From: Chondromyces crocatus
GTDB lineage: Bacteria; Myxococcota_A; Polyangia; Polyangiales; Polyangiaceae
NCBI RefSeq assembly: GCF_001189295.1
Contig: NZ_CP012159.1
Location: forward strand, 11,179,856 to 11,243,855
Length of the DNA stretch: 64,000 nucleotides
Direction: 5' to 3'
Shown here: piece after piece, positions 36,284-44,863 of the stretch
Numbering within the stretch: the first letter of the stretch is position 1
Layout of the letters: each line of letters begins with the position of its first letter
The notes under the pieces: generated by a model
Database searches by the model: none
What the model saw: only the letters and a program-made list of their open reading frames with translations
What the model was told of the DNA's origin: nothing
Program-made: the position numbers and the translations under genes

Positions 36284-36967
36284 TCAACCGAGCGCGACGG
36301 AGTGCGGCATCCTCGCGGTGTAGAGGTCCCAGAACGTCGCGGCGATGGCGCTCGGCTCCAGCGTCGCGGTGCCGTTGTCGGCGGCCGTGCCCTTGACCAT
36401 CGCGTTGACGACGACCTCGCCGAGGTACACCCCCTCGGGGCGAAGCCGCTCTGCGAGCAGGCCGGAGAGCTTCCGCTGCGCCGCCTTGCCGAGCGCGGGG
36501 CCCGAGAACCCGAACCGGACGGCCATGGCGTCCATCGAGGCGCTGTAGTTCGACAGTCCGCCGCCGGTCACGAGGACGGCGCCAGACTGCGCTTTGAGGT
36601 CGGGCAGCGCCTCCTGCACGGCAGCCACGAGGCCGGTCACGCCGACATCGAAGGCCAGGCGCAGGTCCGCGGCCTTCGCCTGGAGCAGGTCGGCGCCCGA
36701 CAGGCTGGCCGCGTTCCAGTGGAGGACCGCGATCGGGCCGAGCTGGGAGCGCGCGGAAGCGACCACCGCCTTCACCGCATCCCAGTCGGACAGGTCGGCC
36801 GGGAACGCCTTCGCGGCGATGCCTTCGCTCGCCAGCGTCGCGGTCGCAGCGGCGAGCTTGTCGGCGTTCCGGGCGACGAGGGCGACCGAGAACCCCTCCG
36901 AGGCGAACTTCGTCGCGACCGCGTGAGAGATTCCAGGCCCGTACCCGCACACGAGGATCGTCTTCAT
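36284..36967 (-). CDS. Short-chain dehydrogenase/reductase family protein
   Basis: The protein is 227 residues from the ATG at 36967. The cofactor motif is present as ILVCGYGPGISHAVATKF, a variant of the usual TGxxxGxG, followed by VALVARNADKL and AKAFPADLSDWDAV. The segment VLHWNAAS stands in for NNAG. The catalytic Tyr-x3-Lys motif is not clear: GGGLSNYSASMDAMAVRFGF has Tyr but no lysine four residues on. It therefore resembles the atypical SDR proteins that may be inactive or act on unusual substrates. The 43-bp repeat array lies immediately upstream. Confidence 0.75.
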   Translation of the reverse strand: MKTILVCGYGPGISHAVATKFASEGFSVALVARNADKLAAATATLASEGIAAKAFPADLSDWDAVKAVVASARSQLGPIAVLHWNAASLSGADLLQAKAADLRLAFDVGVTGLVAAVQEALPDLKAQSGAVLVTGGGLSNYSASMDAMAVRFGFSGPALGKAAQRKLSGLLAERLRPEGVYLGEVVVNAMVKGTAADNGTATLEPSAIAATFWDLYTARMPHSVALG

Positions 36968-37054
36968 CGTCCAGGCTTCCTTTTGCTTCGGGTGCCGGTC
37001 GTGGAGGCAAGCGCTCACGCGCGTTGAGGGCGAGCGCGTTCGACGAACGGACCC

Positions 37055-37527
37055 ATTCCGGACGGGGAGGCTCGCACGGGCACCCGATGACGGCACCATT
37101 CTCACCGCGCGGAGCCCGGCGGGGCATCGTTGCCGGGGGGATTCGCGCGCGAGCGGGGGCGTCGACGGATGACGGTGGCATTCGGAGGGCGAGAGTCCCT
37201 GTGACATCGGCCTGGTGACGGGGGGATTCCGCGCGTTCGAAGCCTTGTCGCCACCCGTGCCAGGGGGATTCCGGCGGTGTCGACCTCCATCGGGGGCCGC
37301 TGCCAGGGGGATTCCGCGCGGCGGGAGACCGTCGGACGGGAGGAGGACACGCTCTCGACGCCGGGAGTGCGGCGGTCGATGGCTGCTCGGAGGGCTTTCA
37401 CCCGGGGAGAATGGGGGGCGTCATCGTGCACGCAGGGATTCCGAGCGGTCGGAATCCCTGCGTCGACGATGGACGGGGGGATTCGGAGGGTCGACGAGGG
37501 GAGGCCCCATCGATGTCGGCGCGATTC
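37055..37527. repeat. Degenerate tandem array with a 42-43 bp period
   Basis: ATTC (usually ATTCCG, preceded by a G-run in most units) recurs at 37055, 37098, 37141, 37180, 37226, 37268, 37311, 37438, 37481 and 37524. TCTC and TTTC stand at the predicted positions 37353 and 37396. Spacings are 43, 43, 39, 46, 42, 43, 42, 43, 42, 43 and 43. The best-kept core is CAGGGGGATTCCGCGCG, with a weaker TCGAC/CATCG segment between cores. A 13-bp inverted repeat spans 37431-37462 (arms CGCAGGGATTCCG). The period is not a multiple of three, and no frame is continuous across it, so it is non-coding. It lies upstream of the SDR gene and downstream of the HEAT gene. Confidence 0.75.
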
Positions 37528-37686
37528 ACCTTACAATCACGTGGCCTCTCTCCCTGGGAGACGGCCCTCGGAGGACAGGCGGGACGGCCGGGAGGGCGTC
37601 GCGGTCCAGCCGTCGGACGAAGGAGAAGGTGCCTTCGTGCTCGTGGAGCGCCACGTCGCCATGACGAACGATGGGGGCAGCAGCGA

Positions 37687-39198
37687 TCAGCGAACCAGGA
37701 AGGGCGCGATCGCCGCCTGGACAGCAACGTGGTCAACGCACTGGAGATCTCGCAGCCCCACCGGGCGGAGTGAGAGCTTTTTACAGGCATCGAGAAGCGC
37801 CATATGGACGGACCAGGTGACCCGCGGGGGGTCCTCGAGAAGCGGAAGAAGTCCCTCGATCTCGGCCGCGGCGCCGAACTCTGCGAGTCCCTGGACAGCA
37901 TGACGCCGGACCGATTCGCGCGGATCGGCGCGGACGAGATGCGAAAGCCTCGAGACCGACTCCGCCCGAGGCGCGTGGACGATGTACGCGCCCAACGTCT
38001 CGGAGGCGTGGGTGCTGGTCGTCCCCGCAGCCAAGAGGTGCTCCCAGATAAAGGCGGAGAGGTCGGGGTTCGGCGAGGTTTGACCGACCTCGTACATGGC
38101 GCACTTCCTGACCAAAAACGCCGGATCGCGGCAGAGTTCGAGCAGCGCGGGGACATCGTTCCAGCGGGAGAAGATCGCTGCTGCGTGTTCTCGGATCGCG
38201 GGGTCGGCATGGCCGAGAAAGAAGGAGACGAGGCGCGATCGATCCGCCGCGCAGGGGACTGCCGCGCCGCGCTTGCGGAGGCGATCGAGCTTCTCCGCCC
38301 AGGGACCGTCGGGATCAGCGTAAAGGGCGATGATCTCGTCGGCGGTATACGGCACAGGCACACTCGTGGGCTCGATCGCCATGAACGGCTCCGGCGTCTC
38401 AGGATCCTCGTCCGGGAGATCGACGAGTTCCCGGACCGGCTCCATCCACGACGTGAGGAAGGTCCGCTCGTCCGGGCTCGCGTCCTGGAGCGCAAGGCGG
38501 AAGGCGCGCGCTATCTCCATCACGCACTGCCCGGCGTCGTCACGGATTCGATCGTCCTGGTGATCGCGGAGGGGGGCGACGGCGCGCAGGCACCGCCGGC
38601 TCGGGTAGTAGTAGAGCGTCCTCAGCGCTTCGACGGCGACATCAACGACGGGATCGGTGATGGCGCGGAGCAGCGCCTCCTCGGCCGACACGGGTTCGTC
38701 CCAGTGCAGCACGCTGGCGGCCGACGCGCGGACAAGGGGATCGGGGTGGCCGAGGGCCGCGATCTTCAGGGCCTGAAAGCGCGGCTCCTCGAACCCCCAC
38801 TCCATCACCAGGATTGCCTCCCTGTGGAGCGGGTGCGCCGGATCACGGGCCACCCGCTCCACCACGTCGGCGTCGGCGTGATCCATGGAGAGCAGCGCAT
38901 GACGCTGGAGGATGATGTCTCCCTCCGTCCACCACGCGTGGAGCTTCGCGCTCGGAGGAGGATTGCCGGTGTCCCGCAGGAGCCGACCGGCGTCCTCCCG
39001 GAGTGCTGCGGGGAGCTCGCGGCTCTCGACGATCGCGGTGAGCGGCGCGGTGGCGCGGGGGTCCTGGAGTTGCGCGAGGGTCTCGGAGATGGCTCCGCGC
39101 TCGTCCCCGTCGAGGTCGGGCAACCGCAGGCGTTCGAGGAGGCGGAGCGTCCACGACCGGTCCTGGGTCTCGCGGATGGCGTGGTGAGGGACGGACAT
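37687..39198 (-). CDS. HEAT-repeat protein
   Basis: The protein is 503 residues from the ATG at 39198. It is built of helical pairs of about 30 residues typical of HEAT/PBS-lyase-like repeats, for example DPRATAPLTAIVESRELPAA, ALGHPDPLVRASAASVLHW, ITDPVVDVAVEALRTLYYY and RADPRESVRRHAVQGLAEFG. There is no signal peptide, so it is cytoplasmic. Such solenoids are usually scaffolds for protein-protein contact. A less repetitive insert (YTADEIIALYADPDGPWAEK) breaks the solenoid near the middle. It has no co-directional neighbour. Confidence 0.75.
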   Translation of the reverse strand: MSVPHHAIRETQDRSWTLRLLERLRLPDLDGDERGAISETLAQLQDPRATAPLTAIVESRELPAALREDAGRLLRDTGNPPPSAKLHAWWTEGDIILQRHALLSMDHADADVVERVARDPAHPLHREAILVMEWGFEEPRFQALKIAALGHPDPLVRASAASVLHWDEPVSAEEALLRAITDPVVDVAVEALRTLYYYPSRRCLRAVAPLRDHQDDRIRDDAGQCVMEIARAFRLALQDASPDERTFLTSWMEPVRELVDLPDEDPETPEPFMAIEPTSVPVPYTADEIIALYADPDGPWAEKLDRLRKRGAAVPCAADRSRLVSFFLGHADPAIREHAAAIFSRWNDVPALLELCRDPAFLVRKCAMYEVGQTSPNPDLSAFIWEHLLAAGTTSTHASETLGAYIVHAPRAESVSRLSHLVRADPRESVRRHAVQGLAEFGAAAEIEGLLPLLEDPPRVTWSVHMALLDACKKLSLRPVGLRDLQCVDHVAVQAAIAPFLVR

Positions 39199-39530
39199 AC
39201 GGGAGCTGGACTCTACGTTGTTCGATCGGTCATCGAGATCGTTCCGACTCGTCCATTGCACGCCTCGTGTCGTCAAGCTGGACCACGCGGAGCTGCCCGT
39301 CGACCGCGAGGCCACAGCCAGAGCAGACCCGCGCCGAGGAGCGCGCACCAGGACGCCTCGTCGGTGACGCGATCCCCCGCGGTGTCGGCCGCTTCTGGAG
39401 CTCAGCCACCACCGTGTCTCCTTCGCGGTGACATGTCGCCGAGGATGTCGCCAGGCTCCCCGGTGGGAGGACAGCGCGCGGGCCTGATCCAGCCCGCGGA
39501 GACGAGGGTCGCCCTCAGAGTCGCCACCTC
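39199..39530. other. Divergent intergenic region
   Basis: This 332-base gap separates the HEAT-repeat gene and the kinase gene. It must contain both promoters. I see no RNA gene, strong repeat or convincing consensus element. Confidence 0.5.
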
Positions 39531-41207
39531 GTGCCACAATCCGGCCACGTGGCTTCCCCATCCTTCGCCCCGGAGCTCTTTGGCGATTTCCTGCTCGTCC
39601 AGCGGCTCGCGCGCAGCCCGATGGCCGAGGTGCTGCTCGCGGTGCGGCTCGGTGACCGCAGCGGGCGGACGTTCGTGGTCAAACGACCGGTGCTGGGAGA
39701 GCGGGCGTCGGGGCGGGCGGCGCAGGCGATCTCGCGGGAGGCAGAGGTGCTGGAGGCGGTCCGGGTCCCCGGGCTGCCCGCGCTCGAAGCAGCGGGCGCG
39801 ATGGCGGGGCTGCCGTACATCGCGCAGGAGCACGTGCGCGGGGTGCCGCTCGACGAGCTGCTCGCGCGCGTGGGGCGGCTGCCCTCGGTGGCAGCGGCAG
39901 CGGTGGGGCGGGATCTCGCGCGGGCGCTCTCGGCGCTGCACGCGGCGGGGTGGGTGCACGGGGACGTGACCCCCTCGAACGTGATCGTGGACGACGCGGG
40001 GGAGGCGCGGCTGCTCGACCTGGGGATCGCGCGGCACATCGGGGAGCGGCGGGCGGAGGTGGCCGGCAAGCCGGGGTATGTGGCGCCCGAGGCGGCGCTG
40101 CCGGGCGCGGCGAGCACGGCGGAGGATGCGTTCGGGCTGGGGGTGGTGCTGGCGGAGTGCGTGCTCGGGCGGCGGCTCTTCCCGGAGCGGGATCTGGTGG
40201 AGGCAGCTGCGCGCGCGGACACGCCGCGGGAGGTGGCGACACTGGAGCAAGCACTGCCCGGGCTGTCGCCTGCGCTGGCGCGGCGTCCGGAGCAGAGGCC
40301 GTCGCTGACGGTGCTGTGCGAGCGGCTGGAGCAGCTCCCGGTCGACCGAGGCGTGCTTGCCGACCTGGTGGCCCGCGCGAGCGAGCCGGTGTCGCCGGAC
40401 CTCACGCCGACGGCGCCGATGGTGGTCGCAGGGCGGGTCGAGCGGACGCTGGTCGATGCGGACCTCGATGCTTCCGGGGAAGGTCGGCCAACGAGCGATC
40501 CGCTGATCGGGGGTGCGCTCGCTGGGGCGGCGCTCGCAGGATCTGCAGACGCGCGGGTGACGCAGGCGCAGTCCGCGCTCACCCCAGCCGAATACGCCGA
40601 CGCCGCCCGCGCAGGAGCTTCCTTCGCCGAGGGGGTCACCTCCGAGCGGAGCGCACGCGAGCCCTTTTCCGCCGAGCAACCGGTGGACGCGCACCCCCTC
40701 GCGCGAGCGAACGGGACGCACAGGAGCGACGCAGCGCACGGCTTCGACGAGGACGCCGTGCCAGCACCACCACGCGGACCCGCACCGTCCGATCCAGCGC
40801 GCGCGGGGCGCGTTCCCCTCGATGTTGACGGGGGCGCACGCGCGGGCGCGACGGCGGCTTCTCCGGCTCCCGCGGCGCCACGGCTGCCCTGGGTGGCGCT
40901 CACCCTGGCGTTCACGCTGGTGCTGATCGTGGGCGTGCTGCTGGGGCGTTCGATGAGCCGACAGGGGCCGGGCAAGCTGTCCATCGGTGGGCCACTGCCG
41001 CGGCGCGCGCAGATCGAACTCGACGGCAAACCGTTCAGCATGCCGATCGGCGATGCGGCCCCGCTGTCGCCGGGATCGCACACGCTGGCGATCGTGCTAC
41101 CCCGCGGGGTCCGCCGCGAGTACACCTTCCAGGTGCGTCCCAACGAGCACATCGTGATCCTCCAGTCGAACCGCCGCGAAGATCTGGAAGGCGAGGGGTC
41201 GCCTTGA
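39531..41207 (+). CDS. Degenerate Ser/Thr protein kinase with PEGA-like domain
   Basis: The protein is about 558 residues from a GTG; a second GTG at 39549 is possible. The kinase domain has the lysine (FVVKRPVL) and APE-like segment (YVAPEAAL), but the glycine loop is lost (LARSPMAEVLLAV), HRD is HGD (VHGDVTPSNVIV) and DFG is DLG. A disordered linker of about 200 residues precedes one membrane helix (LPWVALTLAFTLVLIVGVLL) and a C-terminal PEGA-type domain (AQIELDGKPFSMPIG, SPGSHTLAIV). It may be a pseudokinase or weakly active. TTGA overlap joins it to the sigma54 activator gene, so the two very likely act together. Confidence 0.85.
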   Translation: MPQSGHVASPSFAPELFGDFLLVQRLARSPMAEVLLAVRLGDRSGRTFVVKRPVLGERASGRAAQAISREAEVLEAVRVPGLPALEAAGAMAGLPYIAQEHVRGVPLDELLARVGRLPSVAAAAVGRDLARALSALHAAGWVHGDVTPSNVIVDDAGEARLLDLGIARHIGERRAEVAGKPGYVAPEAALPGAASTAEDAFGLGVVLAECVLGRRLFPERDLVEAAARADTPREVATLEQALPGLSPALARRPEQRPSLTVLCERLEQLPVDRGVLADLVARASEPVSPDLTPTAPMVVAGRVERTLVDADLDASGEGRPTSDPLIGGALAGAALAGSADARVTQAQSALTPAEYADAARAGASFAEGVTSERSAREPFSAEQPVDAHPLARANGTHRSDAAHGFDEDAVPAPPRGPAPSDPARAGRVPLDVDGGARAGATAASPAPAAPRLPWVALTLAFTLVLIVGVLLGRSMSRQGPGKLSIGGPLPRRAQIELDGKPFSMPIGDAAPLSPGSHTLAIVLPRGVRREYTFQVRPNEHIVILQSNRREDLEGEGSP

Positions 41208-42643
41208 TCCCGGCACCGCCTGCAGGGAGCCGACGCGGCCCGGTCACCGAGGTCATCGACGCCCAGACGGGCGCCTCCATCCGTCGGATCCGCAAGCTCC
41301 GGGTGGTGGTGGTCGACGCACCCGACGCGCGGGATCAGGGTCTCGCGTTCGTGTTCGCGCAGGACGAGGTGCGCTTCGGGACGAGCCCTGACGCGGACGT
41401 GCCGCTGCGCGATCCGGCGGTGTCACGAGAGCACCTGGCGGTGCGGCTCGGTCCACACGGGTTCTCGCTGGCGGACCTCGGATCGACGAACGGGACGTTC
41501 GTGGGGGACCTGCGCGTCGAGCGGGTGGCGATCGGCGACGACACGCTGGTGCGGCTCGGCAACACGGTGCTGCGGCTGGAGCCGCTCTCGGAGACGGTGG
41601 ATCAGGAGCTGTCGCCACGGGCGCGCTTCGGTCGAATGATGGGCGCGAGCGCGGCGATGCGCGAGATGTTCGCGCTGCTGGAGCGGGTGGCCGCGAGCGA
41701 CCTGACGGTGCTCATCGAGGGGGAGACGGGGACGGGGAAGGAGCTGGCCGCCGAGGGGCTGCACGAGGCGAGCGGTCGCGCAGGCGCGCTGGTGCCGGTG
41801 AACTGCGGGGCGATCCCGCGGGAGCTGCTGGAGAGCGAGCTGTTCGGGCACGAGAAGGGGGCGTTCACCGGCGCGGTGCGCGAGCGACCCGGGGCGTTCC
41901 TGGCGGCGGACCGGGGGACGCTGTTTCTCGACGAGGTGGGGGAGCTGCCGCTTGACATGCAGGCGAAGATCCTGCGGGCGCTGGAGCGGCGCGAGGTGAA
42001 GGCGGTGGGGTCGGACCGGACGCGGACGGTGGACGTGCGCATCGTGGCCGCGACGAACCGCTCGCTCGCGCGCGAGGTGCAAGCCGGGAAGTTCCGGCAG
42101 GATCTGTACTACCGGCTGGCGGTGGTGGTGGTGCGGGTGCCGCCGCTCAGGACGCGGCTGGAGGACATCCGGCTGCTCGTGGATCACATCCAGGACGAGG
42201 TGTCGCGCCGGCGGGCCGCGGTGGGTCAGCCGCCGATCGCGCCGCTCGACGAGACGGCCATCGCGATGCTGACGCGGTACGACTTCCCGGGGAACGTGCG
42301 CGAGCTGCGGAACATCGTCGAGCGCTGGGCCGTGCTGGGCGCGATGGCAGCGCCAGGCGACCCGATGGTGGGCGAGCGGCGCGAGGTGGAGGTGCGGCCG
42401 AGGGAGGCAGGCGGGAGCAGCGGCGGCGTCGCGACGGGACGCAGCGGGCTGGAAGAGGAGCTGCTGCGGCTGCCCTACCACGAGGCGAAGGACGTGTGGG
42501 TGGAGCGCTTCGAGCGCGCCTACGTGGAAGCCATCCTTGCGCAGAGCGGGGGCAACGTGTCGAAGGCAGCGCGAGACGCGGGCGTCGACCGGCGGCACTT
42601 GCAGCGGCTCATGGGGCGGTTCGGGTTGAAGGCGAGCGAGTGA
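41204..42643 (+). CDS. FHA-domain sigma-54-dependent transcriptional activator
   Basis: The protein is 479 residues from a TTG that overlaps the kinase stop. Residues 50-125 are an FHA domain (VRFGTSPDADVPL, SREHLAV, LGSTNGTFVG). The AAA+ domain has Walker A GETGTGKE, the sigma54-contact loop GHEKGAFTGAV, Walker B LFLDEVGELP and YDFPGNVRELRN. The C-terminal Fis-type HTH is GNVSKAARDAGVDRRHLQRL. FHA in place of a receiver domain implies control by a phosphothreonine on a partner, presumably linked to the upstream kinase. It opens sigma54 promoters; targets are unknown. Confidence 0.95.
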   Translation: MIPAPPAGSRRGPVTEVIDAQTGASIRRIRKLRVVVVDAPDARDQGLAFVFAQDEVRFGTSPDADVPLRDPAVSREHLAVRLGPHGFSLADLGSTNGTFVGDLRVERVAIGDDTLVRLGNTVLRLEPLSETVDQELSPRARFGRMMGASAAMREMFALLERVAASDLTVLIEGETGTGKELAAEGLHEASGRAGALVPVNCGAIPRELLESELFGHEKGAFTGAVRERPGAFLAADRGTLFLDEVGELPLDMQAKILRALERREVKAVGSDRTRTVDVRIVAATNRSLAREVQAGKFRQDLYYRLAVVVVRVPPLRTRLEDIRLLVDHIQDEVSRRRAAVGQPPIAPLDETAIAMLTRYDFPGNVRELRNIVERWAVLGAMAAPGDPMVGERREVEVRPREAGGSSGGVATGRSGLEEELLRLPYHEAKDVWVERFERAYVEAILAQSGGNVSKAARDAGVDRRHLQRLMGRFGLKASE

Positions 42644-42695
42644 GGGCGCGGCCGCACGGGCCGGCCGGGTCGGACGCAGCAGCGCGGTGAGGCAG

Positions 42696-42717
42696 AGCGG
42701 CGGCGCAGCGGCGGCGC
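42696..42717. repeat. 11-bp tandem duplication (AGCGGCGGCGC x2)
   Basis: Two perfect copies lie in the 102-base convergent spacer after the sigma54 activator, with a partial third copy (GGCGGCGAG) just beyond. Confidence 0.6.
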
Positions 42718-42745
42718 GGCGGCGAGGGGCCAGGCGGCGCGATGC

Positions 42746-43270
42746 TCAGTGCGGCTGGAAGGGGACCGGCGTCTCCATGGGCTGCGTGAGGAGCTGCATC
42801 ACGGCGGGGAACTGCGCGTTCGGCACGGTGATCGCCAGGTTGTACTGGGCGATGTGCCAGGCGCCGCTCTTGCGGTCGAGGGTGAGCACGCCGCTGCCGC
42901 GGGCTGGGCCGAGGGTGTCGGTCGCGAGGTCCTCGTCGAACCAGGCGACGGTGCCGGAGGTGTCGACCGAGATGGCCCGTCGGGTGGAGCGGAAACGCCA
43001 GGCCTTGCCGCGCTCGAAGTGGGGATGGGCGTACGCGCGGAAGGCTTCCTTGTTCCAGCGCTCCTTGGCGTCGGTGCCGAGGAAGACGGCGTCGGGCGTG
43101 AGCAGGGAGAAGTACCTCTCCTCGTTGGCCATCGCGGCCGCGGCGTGCCAGTCGTCGAGGATCTTGCCGACCGCTTCGCGCGTGGTCTCCACGGACGCGG
43201 CAGAGGGGTTACATCCGAGCAGAGCCAGGCCGACCAGTGCGGGGCCGAGCAGCGCGCCTCTCCAGTGCAT
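42746..43270 (-). CDS. Lipoprotein with SnoaL/NTF2-like domain
   Basis: The protein is 174 residues. The signal (GALLGPALVGLALLGC) ends in lipobox LLGC. The mature part has the NTF2-like fold: a helix DDWHAAAAMANEERYFSLLT followed by VFLGTDAKERWNKEAF, a strand GTVAWFDEDLAT and WHIAQYNLAITVPN. This matches SnoaL_3/DUF4440-type proteins, in which the DAVFLGTD segment is characteristic. These can be enzymes or binding domains, and the activity is unknown. AAGGG precedes the ATG. It is monocistronic. Confidence 0.8.
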   Translation of the reverse strand: MHWRGALLGPALVGLALLGCNPSAASVETTREAVGKILDDWHAAAAMANEERYFSLLTPDAVFLGTDAKERWNKEAFRAYAHPHFERGKAWRFRSTRRAISVDTSGTVAWFDEDLATDTLGPARGSGVLTLDRKSGAWHIAQYNLAITVPNAQFPAVMQLLTQPMETPVPFQPH

Positions 43271-43554
43271 GCGGCCCTTCTACCATGGCGGCGCACGCTG
43301 GTAGGGGAGACCGCGCGGCGTGGGTCGCGTGATGCCTGCGCGCAACGGAGGGAAGAGACGTGTGTCGCATCACGGAGAGATCGGGTGCGGCAACGGCTCC
43401 GCACCGGCAGCTCCGCAGGAGCTGGGCTGCGACCATGTCTCCGCAGCCTGTTTTCCGGGGATTCCGCGAGGTTCGGGCGGCCAGCAGCTGGCACGACGGG
43501 TGCAATCACGGGGAGACGAACCAACACGCAGCGCCGCTGCAAGGGAGCCCCATC
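43271..43554. other. Divergent intergenic region
   Basis: The 284-base gap between the NTF2-like lipoprotein and the basic secreted protein should hold both promoters. No structured element is evident. Confidence 0.4.
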
Positions 43555-44124
43555 ATGTCGAGCCTCCGCACCTTCGTTCAGTCCGCAGCCCTCGCCGTCT
43601 CCGTCGCGCTCGGCGTCGCCCCCGCCACCGCGCTCGCCGAGGGGCCGCGCCCCGCCCCGGCACAGGCCAAGGGAGAGGCTCAAGGCAAGCAGGCCAAGGC
43701 CGGCAAGCCCGAAGGGGAGCGCCGCGGGAAGGGTCCGGGAGAGTGCGAGGGGAAGGCGAGCGGCGAGCGCAAATGGAAGCGCGTGGGCGTGGGCAAGGCC
43801 AAGGGCCCGGGCGACATGCCCAAGCCGATGACGGCGAAGGCGTTCCAGGAGCGGGTGGAGGCGCGGCTCCAGGAGACACGCGCGCACCTGGAAGAGGCGA
43901 TGAGCAAGCACGACGTGCCGGCGCCGGTCCGCGCCGACGTGCGGAAGGAGCTCGACGCGGGCGCCGTCCTCCTGCGCGAGGCCGTCAAGCGGGTGACGGC
44001 GGATGGTCAGGTGACGCGAGAAGAGGCCCAGCAGGTCCGTGAGCTGAGCCGGGAGCTCCGGCACGAGAGCCGCGAGAAGCTGCGGCCGGTGATGAAGGGG
44101 CCGCGCTCGGGCCAGGGGGTCTGA
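43555..44124 (+). CDS. Secreted lysine-rich helical protein
   Basis: The protein is 189 residues. AAGGGAG precedes the ATG. A clear Sec signal ends ATALA before EGP. The next 65 residues are rich in Lys, Gly and Glu (QGKQAKAGKPEGERRGKGPG) and look disordered. The last 100 residues form long amphipathic helices (KAFQERVEARLQETRAHLEE, VTREEAQQVRELSRELRHES). I recognise no family; the helical part recalls small periplasmic metal-responsive chaperones such as Spy/CpxP only in general form. It would lie in the periplasm. Confidence 0.6.
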   Translation: MSSLRTFVQSAALAVSVALGVAPATALAEGPRPAPAQAKGEAQGKQAKAGKPEGERRGKGPGECEGKASGERKWKRVGVGKAKGPGDMPKPMTAKAFQERVEARLQETRAHLEEAMSKHDVPAPVRADVRKELDAGAVLLREAVKRVTADGQVTREEAQQVRELSRELRHESREKLRPVMKGPRSGQGV

Positions 44125-44173
44125 CGAGGCTCCCACGCTCCCCGGGACGAGGCTTCCACGCTCCCCGGGGAGC
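44123..44173. repeat. 23-bp tandem duplication and GC palindrome at a gene 3' end
   Basis: A 23-base unit beginning GACGAGGCT starts at 44123, inside the stop codon of the upstream gene, and is repeated at 44146 with one change. GCTCCCCGGGGAGC (44160-44173) is a perfect palindrome at the end of the second copy. It lies between two convergent genes and may help terminate transcription. Confidence 0.6.
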
Positions 44174-44186
44174 GCGCGGATCCAGC

Positions 44187-44831
44187 TCAGGATGCGCGCG
44201 ACGAGGCGAGGAGATCCAGGGCGCCATCGGCGACGAACTGCACGGCGATGGCGGCCAGAATGAGGCCCATGGTGCGCTCCAGGATGGCCATGCCGCTGCG
44301 GCCGAGCACCCGCTGCACGAGAGCAGCGCCGCGGAGGATGAAGTAGGAGGCGGCGAAGGTGATGGTGATCGCCAGCAGCACGGCCCCCGCAGGGAGCACG
44401 CCCGGGCCGCCCTGGGACATGAGCACCACGACCGTGGCGAGCGCACCAGGGCCCGAGAGCAGCGGGATCGCCAGGGGGACGATGGCGACGTCCTCCTTGT
44501 GGACGCCCTCTTCGGTCTCCTCGGGGGTGGTCCTGGTGCCGGAGGGCTTGGCGCGGAGCATGTCGAGCGCGGTCATGAGCAAGAGCAGGCCGCCGGCGAT
44601 GCGAAAGGCGCTGAGGCTGATGCCGAAGACCTTGAACACGGCGCCGCCGAAGAGCGCGAAGAAGGTCATCATCCCGAACGCGGTGAGACACGCACGCGCG
44701 GCGGTGCTGCGCATCTTCTCGGGCGAGGAGCCGGCCGTGATGGCGAGGAAGATGGGGACGATGCCGAGCGGGTCGACGATGAAGAACACCGCCGAGAGGG
44801 AGACCAGGAAGTGAGAGAGAAGGTCGGGCAC
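44187..44831 (-). CDS. MarC-family integral membrane protein
   Basis: The protein is 214 residues from a GTG. It has the six-helix pattern of MarC/YchE proteins: FFIVDPLGIVPIFLAITAG near the N-terminus, IAGGLLLLMTALDMLRA with a hydrophilic loop, then AIVPLAIPLLSGPGALATVV, the family signature, and IAVQFVADGALDLL at the end. Despite the name, MarC is not established in drug resistance; the function of the family is unclear. It follows a small lipoprotein gene by 32 bases and may be co-transcribed with it. Confidence 0.9.
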   Translation of the reverse strand: MPDLLSHFLVSLSAVFFIVDPLGIVPIFLAITAGSSPEKMRSTAARACLTAFGMMTFFALFGGAVFKVFGISLSAFRIAGGLLLLMTALDMLRAKPSGTRTTPEETEEGVHKEDVAIVPLAIPLLSGPGALATVVVLMSQGGPGVLPAGAVLLAITITFAASYFILRGAALVQRVLGRSGMAILERTMGLILAAIAVQFVADGALDLLASSRAS

Positions 44832-44863
44832 GTCGTGAACCGTCCGGCGCGGTGACCGCGCTC

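Noticed and set aside
37201-37320. Sigma-54 promoters on the minus strand within the periodic array (TGGCA next to GGAATCCCCC)
   Set aside because: No GC doublet or TTGC element stands at the required -12 spacing in any unit.
37055-37527. CRISPR array
   Set aside because: The repeated core is only about 10-17 bases and diverged, the intervening parts share sequence with each other, and no cas gene is present in the window.
35476-37690. Mobile element or genomic island boundary
   Set aside because: The region looks accessory in composition and content, but I found no transposase, integrase, terminal inverted repeat or tRNA-derived direct repeat.
37804-39969. Long plus-strand open frame (over 700 codons) opposite the HEAT-repeat gene
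   Set aside because: It is the antisense of a gene with clear HEAT repeats; the length reflects high GC3 bias, and the translation is Arg/Gly-rich without domains.
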